Positions 1-6,848 of a stretch of 19,541 bases of DNA are shown one piece after another. Location of the stretch: NCBI GenBank assembly GCA_043769005.1, contig JAYVJV010000105.1:1-19541 (forward strand), given 5' to 3'. The translations under genes and the position numbers were made by a program. This DNA is from JAAFIP01 sp043769005 (GTDB taxonomy: Bacteria > Pseudomonadota > Gammaproteobacteria > Burkholderiales > Burkholderiaceae_C). How positions within the stretch are numbered: the first letter of the stretch is position 1; every line of letters begins with the position of its first letter. The notes beneath the pieces are model-generated. The model worked only from the letters and a program-made list of their open reading frames with translations, had not been told where the DNA came from and searched no databases.

Positions 1-434
1 ACGCGCTGCTGCTGGCCGCCCGACAGCTCGTGCGGGTAGCGGCGGCGCACATCGCCCAGGCCCACCAGGTCCAGCACCTCGCCCACGCGCGCGCGGCGCT
101 CGGGCGCGGGCCAGTCGTAAATGCCAAAGCCGACGTTTTGCCCTACGTCCAGGTGCGGGAAGAGGGCGTAGTCCTGAAACACCATGCCAATGCGGCGCGC
201 CTCGGGGGCGAGGGATTTTTGCGCGGTGCTGACGGTGCTGCCCGCCAAAATGATGCTGCCCGCCGTCAGCGGCTCCAGCCCAGCCACGGCGCGCAGCAGG
301 GTGGTTTTGCCGCAGCCGCTGGGGCCAATCAGCACGCCGATCTGCCCGGCGGTCAGGCCAAACGACACATCCGCCACGGCGGGCTGCGCGCGGCCTGCGT
401 ATTGGACGGACAGGTGTTGTAGCTCTAGGAACAT
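1..434 (-). CDS. fbpC: Iron(III) ABC transporter ATP-binding protein (partial, C-terminus outside window)
   Basis: Cytoplasmic ATPase subunit of an ABC importer, probably for ferric iron. Read on the minus strand from the ATG at 434-432, the first 144 residues are present and the gene runs off the left edge. The Walker A motif GPSGCGKTT lies at residues 37-45, a Q-loop region MVFQDYALFPH follows, and the ABC signature LSGGQQQR sits at 137-144 right at the edge. Walker B and the C-terminal regulatory domain are outside. The gene is divergent from the permease at 728, and a Fur-box-like palindrome begins 8 bp upstream of its start. No Shine-Dalgarno is visible, so the transcript may be nearly leaderless. 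The family is certain. The iron substrate is inferred from the permease type and the Fur-like site; another FbpC-like substrate remains possible. Confidence 0.88.
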   Translation of the reverse strand, partial: MFLELQHLSVQYAGRAQPAVADVSFGLTAGQIGVLIGPSGCGKTTLLRAVAGLEPLTAGSIILAGSTVSTAQKSLAPEARRIGMVFQDYALFPHLDVGQNVGFGIYDWPAPERRARVGEVLDLVGLGDVRRRYPHELSGGQQQR

Positions 435-442
435 GGTTGAAT

Positions 443-469
443 TCTAAATGAATATAATTCTCATTTAGA
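443..469. promoter_or_regulatory. Fur-box-like palindrome
   Basis: A perfect 9-bp inverted repeat, TCTAAATGA (443-451) and TCATTTAGA (461-469), surrounds a 9-bp AT-rich centre. Its core resembles the Fur consensus built from GATAAT/ATTATC units. It lies between divergent iron transporter genes and ends 8 bp from the fbpC start. A perfect TATAAT (plus strand, 453-458) and a TATATT (minus strand) lie inside it, so a bound repressor would block a promoter in either direction. Assignment to Fur is inference. Confidence 0.65.
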
Positions 470-509
470 TTGGCGTGGGTTTTTCAGGAACTCAAAAAGA
501 AAAGACAGG

Positions 510-664
510 ACGCAGAGGGCGCAAAAATTACGCAAAGGACGCAAAAGGAATACCAAAAAATCAAAAGAAAATTTTTATCCATCTAAATCGTCAAATAAAA
601 AATTTTGGTATTTTTTTCTTTGACTTCTTTTGCGTCCTTTGCGTAACTTCTGCGCCCTCTGCGT
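510..664. repeat. Long inverted repeat element, copy A
   Basis: The left arm (510-558) starts ACGCAGAGGGCGCAAAAATT and the right arm (603-664) ends CTGCGCCCTCTGCGT; they are imperfect reverse complements around an AT-rich core. Matched stretches include ACGCAGAGGGCGCA, TTACGCAAAGGACGCAAAAG and AATACCAAAA. The same arms recur at 5311-5481 and 11885-12123. No protein-coding gene is supported here; this element fills most of the interval between the divergent fbpC and permease genes. Confidence 0.85.
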
Positions 665-727
665 TCGGAAGTTTCTCTCCCCCAGTTTCCCTTCTTCGTC
701 CACAGCCAGTCATAACCACCAATACAA

Positions 728-2347
728 GTGCGCCGCCTAGCCCAACTGCCCCTCCTGCTTATCGCCGCCCTCATCGTGCTGCCGGTGCTGGCCGTGTTGG
801 CGGCTGCGTTGCAATGGAACCCCGAGAGCGCGCAGATTTTGCAGGCCATGGCCAGCACGGTGCTGCCGCAGTACGCTATCACCTCGGTAGCGCTTTGCGC
901 AATGGTGGGGCTGGGCGTGGCGGTATTAGGCTCTGCTACAGCGTGCGCCGTCACGCTGTTTGACTTCAAAGGTCGTCAAACATTTGAATGGGCGCTACTG
1001 CTGCCGATTGCCATGCCCGCCTACGTAGTGGCCTACGCGTACACCGATTTTTTGCAGTTTGCTGGCCCGGCGCAGAGCTTCATCCGTCAGACTTTTAACC
1101 TGCAAGGCCGCGTGCTGCCCGAGGTGCGCAGCCTGGGTGGCGCGGTGCTGGTGTTTATCGTGACGCTGTACCCCTATGTGTACCTGCTGGCGCGCACGGC
1201 GCTGTCCGAGCGGGCCACGCATCTGATGGAGGCCGCGCGGCTGCTGGGCGCACCGCTCAAGCGCCGCATCAAAACCATTGCCCTGCCACTGGCGCGCCCC
1301 GCCATCGCGGCGGGCACGGCTCTGGCGCTGATGGAGACACTGGCCGACTTTGGTGTGTCCAGCTACTTTGGCATTCAAAGTTTCAGCGCCGGCATCTACA
1401 AGGCCTGGCTGGCCATGGACAACCGCATCGCCGCCGCGCAGCTGGCGGCGCTGCTCCTGGTGTTTGTCGCCGTGCTCTTAAAACTGGAGCGCCATTCGCG
1501 CCAACGCCTGCGCTTTGCCGCCAGCAAGGGCGCACGCGCAGGCAGTGCCGAGGCGCGCCCCGTGGCCCTGCATGGCAAGCACTTGGCCATAGCTTGGCTG
1601 GTGTGCGCCGTGCCGGTGCTGCTGGGCTTTGTGCTGCCGGTGCTGATGATGCTGCGCCCGCTGCTGCAGGGGTTAAGTAGCGCCGACGCACCGCTACCCT
1701 GGGCCGCGTTTGGCCACTGGGCTTTTAACAGCCTCAAGCTGGCAACGATTACCGCAGTGCTGGCTGTGGGTATGGCGCTGGCAATGGCCTTTGTGGTGCG
1801 CCGCTCGCCCAACGCGCTCACACGCGGCGTGGTGAGCATCGCGGGCATGGGCTACGCCGTGCCCGGCGCAGTCATCGTCGTCGGCCTGCTCATCCCCGTG
1901 GGCGCGCTGCAAGCGGCGCAGCCCACATGGGGCATCGGCTACTTGGTGACCGCCACCGTACTGGGCGTGGTGTGGGCCTACCTGGTGCGCTTTAGTGCGG
2001 TGGCCCTGCAAAGCGTGCAAAGCGGCTACACCCGCGTGCCCATGAGCTTTGACGACAGCGCCCGCACCTTGGGCGTTACCGGCTTTGCCCTGTTGCGCCG
2101 CGTGCACTGGCCGCTCTTGCGCCGCTCTACGCTGGTGGCAACCTTGCTGGTCTTCGTCGATGTGATGAAAGAGCTGCCCGCCACCCTGGTGCTGCGCCCT
2201 TTCAACCACGACACCTTGGCGGTGATGGCCTATCAACTGGCGCGGGATGAGCGGCTGGGCGAGGCGGCGTTGCCATCGCTGGCGCTGGTGTTGGTGGGGT
2301 TGATACCAGTGGTGTTGCTCAGCCGCAGCTTGCGCCAAAAGGCTTAG
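728..2347 (+). CDS. fbpB: Iron(III) ABC transporter permease, FbpB-like
   Basis: Inner-membrane permease of a ferric iron ABC importer, pairing with the divergent ATPase at 1-434. The 539 residues hold two homologous permease units, as in FbpB/SfuB proteins, with many hydrophobic helices. The EAA loops that contact the ATPase are visible in both halves: EAARLLGAPLKRR near residue 174 and DSARTLGVTGFALLRR near residue 445. The start is a GTG at 728; an in-frame stop at 713-715 rules out an earlier start, and there is no clear ribosome binding site. No periplasmic iron-binding gene (fbpA) lies in the window. Its last codons (VVLLSRSLRQKA) are echoed in a second, non-functional copy near 3465-3503, which belongs to a segmental duplication. 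The large inverted repeat copy A lies directly upstream. Confidence 0.88.
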   Translation: MRRLAQLPLLLIAALIVLPVLAVLAAALQWNPESAQILQAMASTVLPQYAITSVALCAMVGLGVAVLGSATACAVTLFDFKGRQTFEWALLLPIAMPAYVVAYAYTDFLQFAGPAQSFIRQTFNLQGRVLPEVRSLGGAVLVFIVTLYPYVYLLARTALSERATHLMEAARLLGAPLKRRIKTIALPLARPAIAAGTALALMETLADFGVSSYFGIQSFSAGIYKAWLAMDNRIAAAQLAALLLVFVAVLLKLERHSRQRLRFAASKGARAGSAEARPVALHGKHLAIAWLVCAVPVLLGFVLPVLMMLRPLLQGLSSADAPLPWAAFGHWAFNSLKLATITAVLAVGMALAMAFVVRRSPNALTRGVVSIAGMGYAVPGAVIVVGLLIPVGALQAAQPTWGIGYLVTATVLGVVWAYLVRFSAVALQSVQSGYTRVPMSFDDSARTLGVTGFALLRRVHWPLLRRSTLVATLLVFVDVMKELPATLVLRPFNHDTLAVMAYQLARDERLGEAALPSLALVLVGLIPVVLLSRSLRQKA

Positions 2348-2617
2348 AAGTTTTTAGTGTTTTAGGCCTCTAGGCTAATAAAATATAGCGTAAGCAGCTA
2401 TTGAATTTGTAGTGCATCTTAGGGCTTTGGGAGCCCGTGGCAATGCTTTTGTAGTGTTGTCAAGCCTGGACGGGCGACGGGACATGTCGTCTGCAAACTT
2501 CCGCAAAACACGCGACCGCCGTAGTAGTCATCAGCAGATGGTCACCGCGCCTTTGCTCCAGTTTCCAGTCGACACGCTCCCGTCGCTTCACCCTGGCAGA
2601 TGTTTTAAGGCACGCGG
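2309..2617. repeat. 309-bp imperfect direct repeat, copy 1 (includes permease 3' end)
   Basis: This segment matches 3465-3773 over equal length, with the same 1156-bp offset at both ends and in the middle. A 49-bp block, 2465-2513 against 3621-3669, has a single mismatch. The copy begins inside the last codons of the permease gene and continues through a short interspersed repeat into non-coding sequence. The open frame at 2412-2642 shows no convincing sign of being a gene. Confidence 0.85.
2365..2412 (+). repeat. Short interspersed repeat, copy 1
   Basis: Begins GGCCTCTAGGCTAATAAAAT and continues with ATAGCGTAAGCAGCTATT. It belongs to the family also found at 3520, 4448, 9946 (opposite strand) and 16679, with a partial copy at 2618. 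It lies just downstream of the permease stop and inside the 309-bp direct repeat. Confidence 0.75.
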
Positions 2618-2650
2618 GCGTAAACAGCTATTAAAAATATAGCTAATAAA
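2618..2650 (+). repeat. Short interspersed repeat, partial copy
   Basis: Only the right half of the element is present: GCGTAAACAGCTATT followed by ATATAGCT, which can pair with the AGCTAT before it. The GGCC-type left half is missing. It sits exactly at the end of direct repeat copy 1. Confidence 0.5.
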
Positions 2651-2683
2651 GTGACTGTAAATCGCTTATTCAGCGTAATGGGT

Positions 2684-2884
2684 TTACACAGCACCAGGGT
2701 TGGGTTTGTGCTGCGACTGTTGGTTTGGTGCAGGCGGCGACTGTGCGAAAGACGCATAGCGCTCGGGGTGCTGTTGCTGCTTCTGTATCAATGCTGCAAA
2801 GTAGGCCGCAAAATCACCATGGTGCTGATCCAGCAACTGCGCACGAAACTGGTGGATTTCATTCACGATCGTGTCGATGTACAT
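2684..2884 (-). CDS. Small protein partner of PIN toxin, putative antitoxin
   Basis: A 66-residue protein that starts one base after the stop of the PIN-domain gene, with a strong GGAGGT ribosome binding site inside the end of that gene, so the two are co-transcribed and probably translationally coupled. The N-terminus (YIDTIVNEIHQFRAQLLDQH) is predicted helical and resembles small proteins with a DPIVEEVR-like start that I recall next to PIN genes. The C-terminus is rich in Q, P and N and looks disordered. A role as antitoxin is inferred from position only; it lies downstream of the toxin, the reverse of the usual antitoxin-first order. No DNA-binding motif is evident. Confidence 0.65.
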   Translation of the reverse strand: MYIDTIVNEIHQFRAQLLDQHHGDFAAYFAALIQKQQQHPERYASFAQSPPAPNQQSQHKPNPGAV

Positions 2885-2885
2885 C

Positions 2886-3362
2886 TCAATTTACCTCCAA
2901 TAATTCAAGCGGCGAGCAAAGCACCGGACAGGTCAGACCAAACGACTCACACACGTAGCGCACTTTGTTCGCACTTTGCGCGTTGGCAATGTGCTTGAAG
3001 TTCCAGGTTAATACAAAATCCATTTTTTCGTAGGCTGCTACAGCAATGTGCAGTGCATCCACCCTGGCTTTGGGCGGCAGCGCAGTGGCATCGACTAGGG
3101 CATTGGCTAACTCCATCGCCTGCAAGGGTATTTCTAGCAAGCCCATATCGGTCAGCAATGCCAAACGCTGCGCGGCAGCCTGCGGATCGCCCATAGCAGC
3201 CTCAGAACGCACCGCTTCGCTGTAAAAAAGTTCAAATGCAAAGCGCTGGTTTTGCCACCACTCTCGGCTTACTTCCTGGTGGGCCGCCATGATCAAATCG
3301 CGGCTGGGCCTGGCCGTCAGATAACTGATGACCGAGGTTTCGACATACACGCGCGGTTTCAT
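2886..3362 (-). CDS. PIN-domain protein, putative VapC-like RNase toxin
   Basis: A 158-residue PIN-fold protein, presumably a metal-dependent ribonuclease. It starts with KPRVYVETSVISYLTARPSR, the beta-strand and first acidic position of the fold, with Glu8 where most VapC proteins have Asp. Further acidic and polar positions appear in VDALHIAVAAYEKMDF and in TWNFKHIAN. I chose the ATG at 3362 because family members begin at this motif; the same frame stays open up to 3671, but that part runs through the duplicated non-coding segment. The gene forms a pair with the 66-residue gene downstream, and the pair sits between the two copies of a 309-bp direct repeat. A possible promoter (TTGCTG, 18 bp, CACAAT) would give an almost leaderless transcript. 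Confidence 0.8.
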   Translation of the reverse strand: MKPRVYVETSVISYLTARPSRDLIMAAHQEVSREWWQNQRFAFELFYSEAVRSEAAMGDPQAAAQRLALLTDMGLLEIPLQAMELANALVDATALPPKARVDALHIAVAAYEKMDFVLTWNFKHIANAQSANKVRYVCESFGLTCPVLCSPLELLEVN

Positions 3363-3464
3363 CGGCCTATTGTGCCATGCACCTGTGTCCAGCAGCAATA
3401 CACGAAAGCGCCGCCCCGGTACGCGTTGGGGAATGACGCAAATGCGCTTGTCCAGCGGACCGAT

Positions 3465-3773
3465 GTGGTGGTGCTCAGTCGCAGCTTGCGGGACGAGGCT
3501 TAGAATTTTTAATGTTTTAGGCCTGTAGGCCAATAAGATATAGCGTAAACAGCTATTAAATTTGTAGCTATATTCGGGGCTATTGAAAACCTGTAACAAT
3601 GCTTGTGAAGCGTTGTTTAGCCTGGACGGGCGACGGGACATGTCGCCTGCAAACTTCCGCAAAACACGCAAACACTTGAGTAAAGTTCATACGTTGGTCA
3701 CCGCGCCTTTGCTCCAGTTTCCAGCCGACACGCTCCCATCGCTTCACCCTGGCAAACGATTTAAGACACGCGG
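3465..3773. repeat. 309-bp imperfect direct repeat, copy 2 (permease 3'-end remnant)
   Basis: Second copy of the segment at 2309-2617. Its first 39 bases encode, in the permease frame, VVVLSRSLRDEA and a TAG stop, matching the true permease end VVLLSRSLRQKA. The rest is non-coding and carries another short interspersed repeat. The frame at 3583-3819 shares residues with the frame in copy 1, but only because the DNA is duplicated. There is no intact gene between 3363 and 3826. Confidence 0.85.
3520..3571 (+). repeat. Short interspersed repeat, copy 2
   Basis: Starts GGCCTGTAGGCCAATAAGAT and continues ATAGCGTAAACAGCTATT, ending with GTAGCTAT, which can pair with AGCTAT to form a small hairpin. 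It corresponds to the copy at 2365 within the larger direct repeat. Confidence 0.75.
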
Positions 3774-3826
3774 TTTAGCAGTCGATATATTCAGAAGCGA
3801 TTTGATCTGCGGTAGTTAAAACCGAT

Positions 3827-4183
3827 TTAAGCTAAGCGAACTCCAAGCAGAGTTACAACGAGTCGAATTATTTGAGTAAGTGAAATTAGCAACAATGGTG
3901 ACCACGCCAAGTATTGAGCAAGTTGAAATCGATCATTGATGAACAACAATATCGTCACACCAAAATAGACAAGAAAAATAGACGCTGTGATCGGTAAAAA
4001 GTGTCTTACAAAAATACTGGTTGCTCCAGTGTTGCCAGCACCTGCGCCTGCAAATACCAATGCGAAAACAAGAAAAAGCGTATGCACAAATAGTCCAATA
4101 CCAACACGAATACCAATGTTCCGTCGATTTGTTTCGCAACTGCTGCCTGTGACAAATCGAGCTAGTTTTTCAAATGGCAGCAT
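3827..4183 (-). CDS. Hypothetical small membrane protein
   Basis: I do not recognise this gene. Read from the ATG at 4183 it gives 118 residues; a TTG four codons upstream (4195) is an alternative, and neither has a clear ribosome binding site. Three hydrophobic stretches are visible: one around VGIGLFVHTLFLVFALVFAG, one around HFLPITASIFLVYFGVTILL, and one near the C-terminus around LLLISLTQIIRLVVTLLG. The N-terminal part is basic (KLARFVTG, NRRNIGIR). Base composition is visibly more AT-rich than the flanking genes, which together with the adjacent toxin module and duplication suggests horizontal acquisition. No partner gene is obvious. Confidence 0.5.
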   Translation of the reverse strand: MLPFEKLARFVTGSSCETNRRNIGIRVGIGLFVHTLFLVFALVFAGAGAGNTGATSIFVRHFLPITASIFLVYFGVTILLFINDRFQLAQYLAWSPLLLISLTQIIRLVVTLLGVRLA

Positions 4184-4195
4184 ATTGAATGACAA

Positions 4196-4505
4196 TGTGA
4201 AGTAGAGATCTGTTACGGTCTGTCTAAGTATAGTACGCGTGTCAATAATCTAAGATCCCGGCGAGTGAATGGGGGTGAGATGAAAAAACTGTAGCAAGGC
4301 GCGGCGGGGTCTGGTGATGGCTACATAAACTGGGCGCGTGTTTGCGTAAGTTTTGCAGCGCACTCCCGTTCGCTCACCGCTTGCCAACCAAGGTCGCGCC
4401 TAATTTTTTCAAAACCTCAGAGCAACAAAAAATTTTCAACGAAATCAGGCTGTAGACCAATAAAATATAGCGTAAGCAGCTCCTGATTGCATAGCGTTTA
4501 GTTTT
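4196..4505. other. Gene-free intergenic stretch
   Basis: About 310 bp lie between the hypothetical membrane protein and the methyltransferase 3' end. I see no supported coding region or RNA gene. It contains one short interspersed repeat at 4448-4481, bracketed by a 7-bp inverted repeat (AATCAGG 4443-4449, CCTGATT 4482-4488). The GC-rich part at 4260-4410 has the base composition of a decayed gene, but I cannot assign it. Confidence 0.5.
4448..4481 (+). repeat. Short interspersed repeat, copy 3
   Basis: Reads GGCTGTAGACCAATAAAATA then TAGCGTAAGCAGCT. It lies 25 bp past the stop of the minus-strand methyltransferase. The CTGTAGACCAATA segment is identical to that of the copy inside rseB. Confidence 0.75.
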
Positions 4506-5285
4506 TCAAACTCCCAATCCAAACACACAAGGCGCAGCCAAAGCAGGCATGGCATCGGCATGCTGATACGCCGCACGATGCTCTTTCACCAAGGCGCTAC
4601 GGGTTAGTGCAGTAGCCAACGTCAACCCACTGGACACACTCACCCGCGTACCCGGCGCAAGCGTCTTCAGTAGCGCCTCCCACACCGCCTCATTGCGGTA
4701 CGGTGTTTCAATAAACAACTGTGTTTGCCCGGTTTTCAGCGCCAGTGTCTCCAGCGCCTTGATGCGCTGCACGCGGGCTTCGGCATCTTGCGGCAGGTAG
4801 CCGATGAAGGCGAAGTTTTGGCCGTTCAGGCCGCTGGCGGCCAGGGCTAGCAGCAGGGAGCAGGGGCCGACTAAGGGGACGACGTTGATGCCTAGCGCGT
4901 GGGCGGCGCGCACCACTGAGCTGCCGGGGTCGGCGATGGCGGGCATGCCGGCTTCGCTGATCAGGCCGATGTCGTGGCCTTCGCTGGCGGCTTGCAGCAG
5001 GGGCTTGGCATCAAAACTGCCTGCAAGATGGTCGCCTTTTTTATGCACCTCACGCGGTAGCTCGGTGATGGTGTGTTGCTGTACGGGGGCGGCCAGGGGT
5101 AGCACCTCGCCTACGCGCTTGAGCACGGCGCGGGTGGTCTTGGCGTTCTCGCAGATCCAGTGGGTCAGGCGCGAGGCCACTTGCAGTGTGGCCAGAGGTA
5201 GTGCGTCGGTGATGGGGGCTTGCGTCTCGCAGCCAAAGTCTAGTGGCGCGGGCACCAGGTAAAGAATGCCTTTAGGTGTGGTCAT
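4506..5285 (-). CDS. SAM-dependent methyltransferase, tetrapyrrole methylase (RsmI-like) family
   Basis: A 259-residue protein of the tetrapyrrole methylase fold. The N-terminus (GILYLVPAPLD) is the first beta-strand and the stretch around residues 107-160 carries the RsmI-type core: LISEAGMPAIADPGSSVV, then VVPLVGPCSLLLALAASGLN and FAFIGYLPQ. RsmI methylates the 2'-O of C1402 in 16S rRNA, but this protein is somewhat short and diverges from RsmI (ISEAGMP for ISDAGTP), so it may be a paralogue with another target. It follows Maf on the same strand, an arrangement common in Comamonadaceae, with inverted repeat copy B in the 229-bp gap between them. The start is the ATG at 5285. Family is confident, substrate is not. 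Confidence 0.85.
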   Translation of the reverse strand: MTTPKGILYLVPAPLDFGCETQAPITDALPLATLQVASRLTHWICENAKTTRAVLKRVGEVLPLAAPVQQHTITELPREVHKKGDHLAGSFDAKPLLQAASEGHDIGLISEAGMPAIADPGSSVVRAAHALGINVVPLVGPCSLLLALAASGLNGQNFAFIGYLPQDAEARVQRIKALETLALKTGQTQLFIETPYRNEAVWEALLKTLAPGTRVSVSSGLTLATALTRSALVKEHRAAYQHADAMPALAAPCVFGLGV

Positions 5286-5310
5286 ATTTCATGGGTTGGG
5301 AGAGGGAGAG

Positions 5311-5481
5311 TCTTTGAACGCAGAGGGCGCGAAGGTTTCGCAGAGAACGCAGAAAAAATACAAAAAAGAAAATGAAAAATTAATTTTAAAAAACAACATT
5401 CTCAATTTGAATTTTTGGTTTTATTTTGTATTTCCCCTTTTGCGTTCTCTGCGAAATCTTCGCGCCCTTTGCGTTCAAAAA
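5311..5481. repeat. Long inverted repeat element, copy B
   Basis: The left arm holds GAACGCAGAGGGCGCGAAGG then TTTCGCAGAGAACGCAGAAA; the right arm is nearly its reverse complement (TTGCGTTCTCTGCGAAATCT then TCGCGCCCTTTGCGTTC). An AATACAAAA block is also shared between arms. The core is very AT-rich. It fills most of the gap between Maf and the methyltransferase, both on the minus strand. Confidence 0.88.
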
Positions 5482-5514
5482 TTCCCTGGATTTCATCTTT
5501 TGCAACACAAGACT

Positions 5515-6132
5515 TTATAACAGGCGCACCCCGGCAGCGCGGATCATGCGGGCGGTGCGGATCAGCGGCAGGCCGATTAACGCGGTGGGGTCGTCGTTGT
5601 CGATGCGCTCCAGCAACGCTATGCCCAGGCCTTCGCTTTTGGCGCTGCCTGCGCAGTCGTAGGGTTGCTCGGCTTGCAGATAGGCTTCGATTTCGGCATC
5701 GCTCAGGTCGCGAAACAGCACGCGCACGGCGGCTACGTCTTGCTGCACAAAACCTGTCTCCTTGCAGACCACGGCCAGCGCGGTTTGAAAGACCACCACC
5801 TGGCCACGCATGCGGCGCAGTTGCTCGGTGGCGCGCTCGTGCGTGCCGGGTTTGCCCAAGGGCTCGCCGTGCAGATCGGCCACCTGGTCAGAGCCGATCA
5901 CCACGGCTTGGGGGAATTTAGCCGCCACGGCCTGGGCTTTGGCCAGGGCCAGGCGCTGGGCCAGCGCCAATGGGGCCTCGCCGGGCAGGGGCGTTTCGTC
6001 CACATCGGGCGCGGCCACCTCAAAGGGCACACGCAGGCGCGCAAGCAGCTCGCGGCGGTAGCGGGAGGTGGAGCCCAGCACCAGGGCGCGGGCACCGCTG
6101 GCTGTAGACGCGTGAGAATGTAATGTATGCAT
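5515..6132 (-). CDS. Maf family nucleotide pyrophosphatase (YceF-like)
   Basis: A 205-residue cytoplasmic house-cleaning enzyme of the Maf/HAM1 superfamily that hydrolyses non-canonical nucleoside triphosphates to the monophosphates. Visible hallmarks are LGSTSRYRRELLARL at the start of the domain, PDVDETP, the IGSDQVADLHGEPLGKP segment with the catalytic Asp, and YDCAGSAKSEGLG near the C-terminus. The YceF-like subgroup, reported to act on m7GTP, is the closest fit because of the SDQ and linkage to yceD-rpmF. The ATG at 6132 was chosen; about 14 N-terminal residues precede the domain. It is divergent from yceD, leaving only 36 bp for both promoters, and lies upstream of the methyltransferase gene on the same strand. 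Confidence 0.88.
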   Translation of the reverse strand: MHTLHSHASTASGARALVLGSTSRYRRELLARLRVPFEVAAPDVDETPLPGEAPLALAQRLALAKAQAVAAKFPQAVVIGSDQVADLHGEPLGKPGTHERATEQLRRMRGQVVVFQTALAVVCKETGFVQQDVAAVRVLFRDLSDAEIEAYLQAEQPYDCAGSAKSEGLGIALLERIDNDDPTALIGLPLIRTARMIRAAGVRLL

Positions 6133-6168
6133 AGCCCGATTCTCTTACACTCGAGGCTAGGACTTGCC

Positions 6169-6756
6169 ATGACCGCCCCCATACCGCCTTCTCCCTCACC
6201 CTCCCTCCCGCCCACGCAGCTTGATGTGCGTAAATTTGCACTCTCGGGGGACACCTTGTCGGGGCAAGATGCGCTATTAAACTATGAGCGGCTTACGCAT
6301 GATTTAAAAGGGCTAGAGGCTGATTTGGCAGGTAAAACCGTGTCCTGGAGCGCACGCGGCGAAACCGTCACCCCAGCAGGTGCGGCCACGGGCGACAAAG
6401 GCCAAGTTTGGCTGCACCTGGGCGTGCGCAGCCAAGTGCCCATGGTCTGCCAGCGCTGCCTGGCCGCGCTGGAGGTGCCGATCGACATCCACATCCCCTT
6501 CCGCTTTGTGTCTGACGAGGCCACCGCCTTGCAGGAAGACGAAGTGGTAGAAGAAGACCTGCTGGTGCTGTCCAAGCAGTTCAACCTGCACGATCTGATC
6601 GAAGACGAACTCCTTATGGCCCTGCCCATCGTGCCCAAGCACGATGTCTGCCCCGGCGATGTGAAGTTAGCGTCCACTGACGACGATTTCAAGGCGGCGC
6701 TGACGCAAAAGCCCAATGCCTTTGCGGCGTTGGGGAGTTTGAAGAAGCTGGGGTAA
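6169..6756 (+). CDS. yceD: YceD family protein (DUF177)
   Basis: A 195-residue protein of the YceD/DUF177 family, almost always encoded just upstream of rpmF and linked in plants and bacteria to 23S rRNA accumulation. The conserved cysteines are visible: VCQRC (Cys94, Cys97) and DVCPGD (Cys161). An acidic stretch (LQEDEVVEEDLLVL) precedes the conserved DLIEDELLMALPIVPKH segment. The N-terminus is proline-rich. I chose the ATG at 6169 because AGGA lies six bases before it; an in-frame ATG at 6127 overlaps the Maf gene and is less likely. A BrnT/BrnA module lies between this gene and rpmF, where the two are normally adjacent. Confidence 0.88.
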   Translation: MTAPIPPSPSPSLPPTQLDVRKFALSGDTLSGQDALLNYERLTHDLKGLEADLAGKTVSWSARGETVTPAGAATGDKGQVWLHLGVRSQVPMVCQRCLAALEVPIDIHIPFRFVSDEATALQEDEVVEEDLLVLSKQFNLHDLIEDELLMALPIVPKHDVCPGDVKLASTDDDFKAALTQKPNAFAALGSLKKLG

Positions 6757-6821
6757 GAGCAAATAGCGACAAGCACGAGCCTGGTTGTCGAAAGCAAGGT
6801 TGCCAAAAGTAGGGTTGCTTT

Positions 6822-6848
6822 ATTTGTATATGATGGTAATATACAAAT
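6822..6848. promoter_or_regulatory. Palindromic operator upstream of brnT
   Basis: A perfect 10-bp inverted repeat, ATTTGTATAT (6822-6831) and ATATACAAAT (6839-6848), with a 7-bp spacer. Its last base abuts the brnT ATG. A possible promoter, TTGCTT (6815-6820), 16 bp, TAATAT (6837-6842), overlaps it. This is the expected position for autoregulation by the ribbon-helix-helix protein BrnA; binding is inferred. Confidence 0.75.

Noticed and set aside
510..664. CRISPR array at the CGCAGAGG-type units
   Set aside because: The units are degenerate, arranged as an inverted repeat without equal spacers, and no cas gene is present.
2412..2642. Paired open frames in the two direct repeats (2412-2642 and 3583-3819) as a small gene family
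   Set aside because: They share residues such as SLDGRRDMS and VTAPLLQFP, but only because the DNA is duplicated. There is no clear excess of silent changes, no ribosome binding site and no recognisable fold.
3363..3671. Upstream in-frame extension of the PIN gene to 3671
   Set aside because: The frame is open, but it runs through the duplicated non-coding segment and the permease remnant. PIN family proteins begin at the VYVETS motif, so the ATG at 3362 is better.
5266..5520. Open frames through inverted repeat copy B
   Set aside because: They translate the repeat arms and AT-rich core; the same arms in copies A and C give other frames, so there is no conserved protein.
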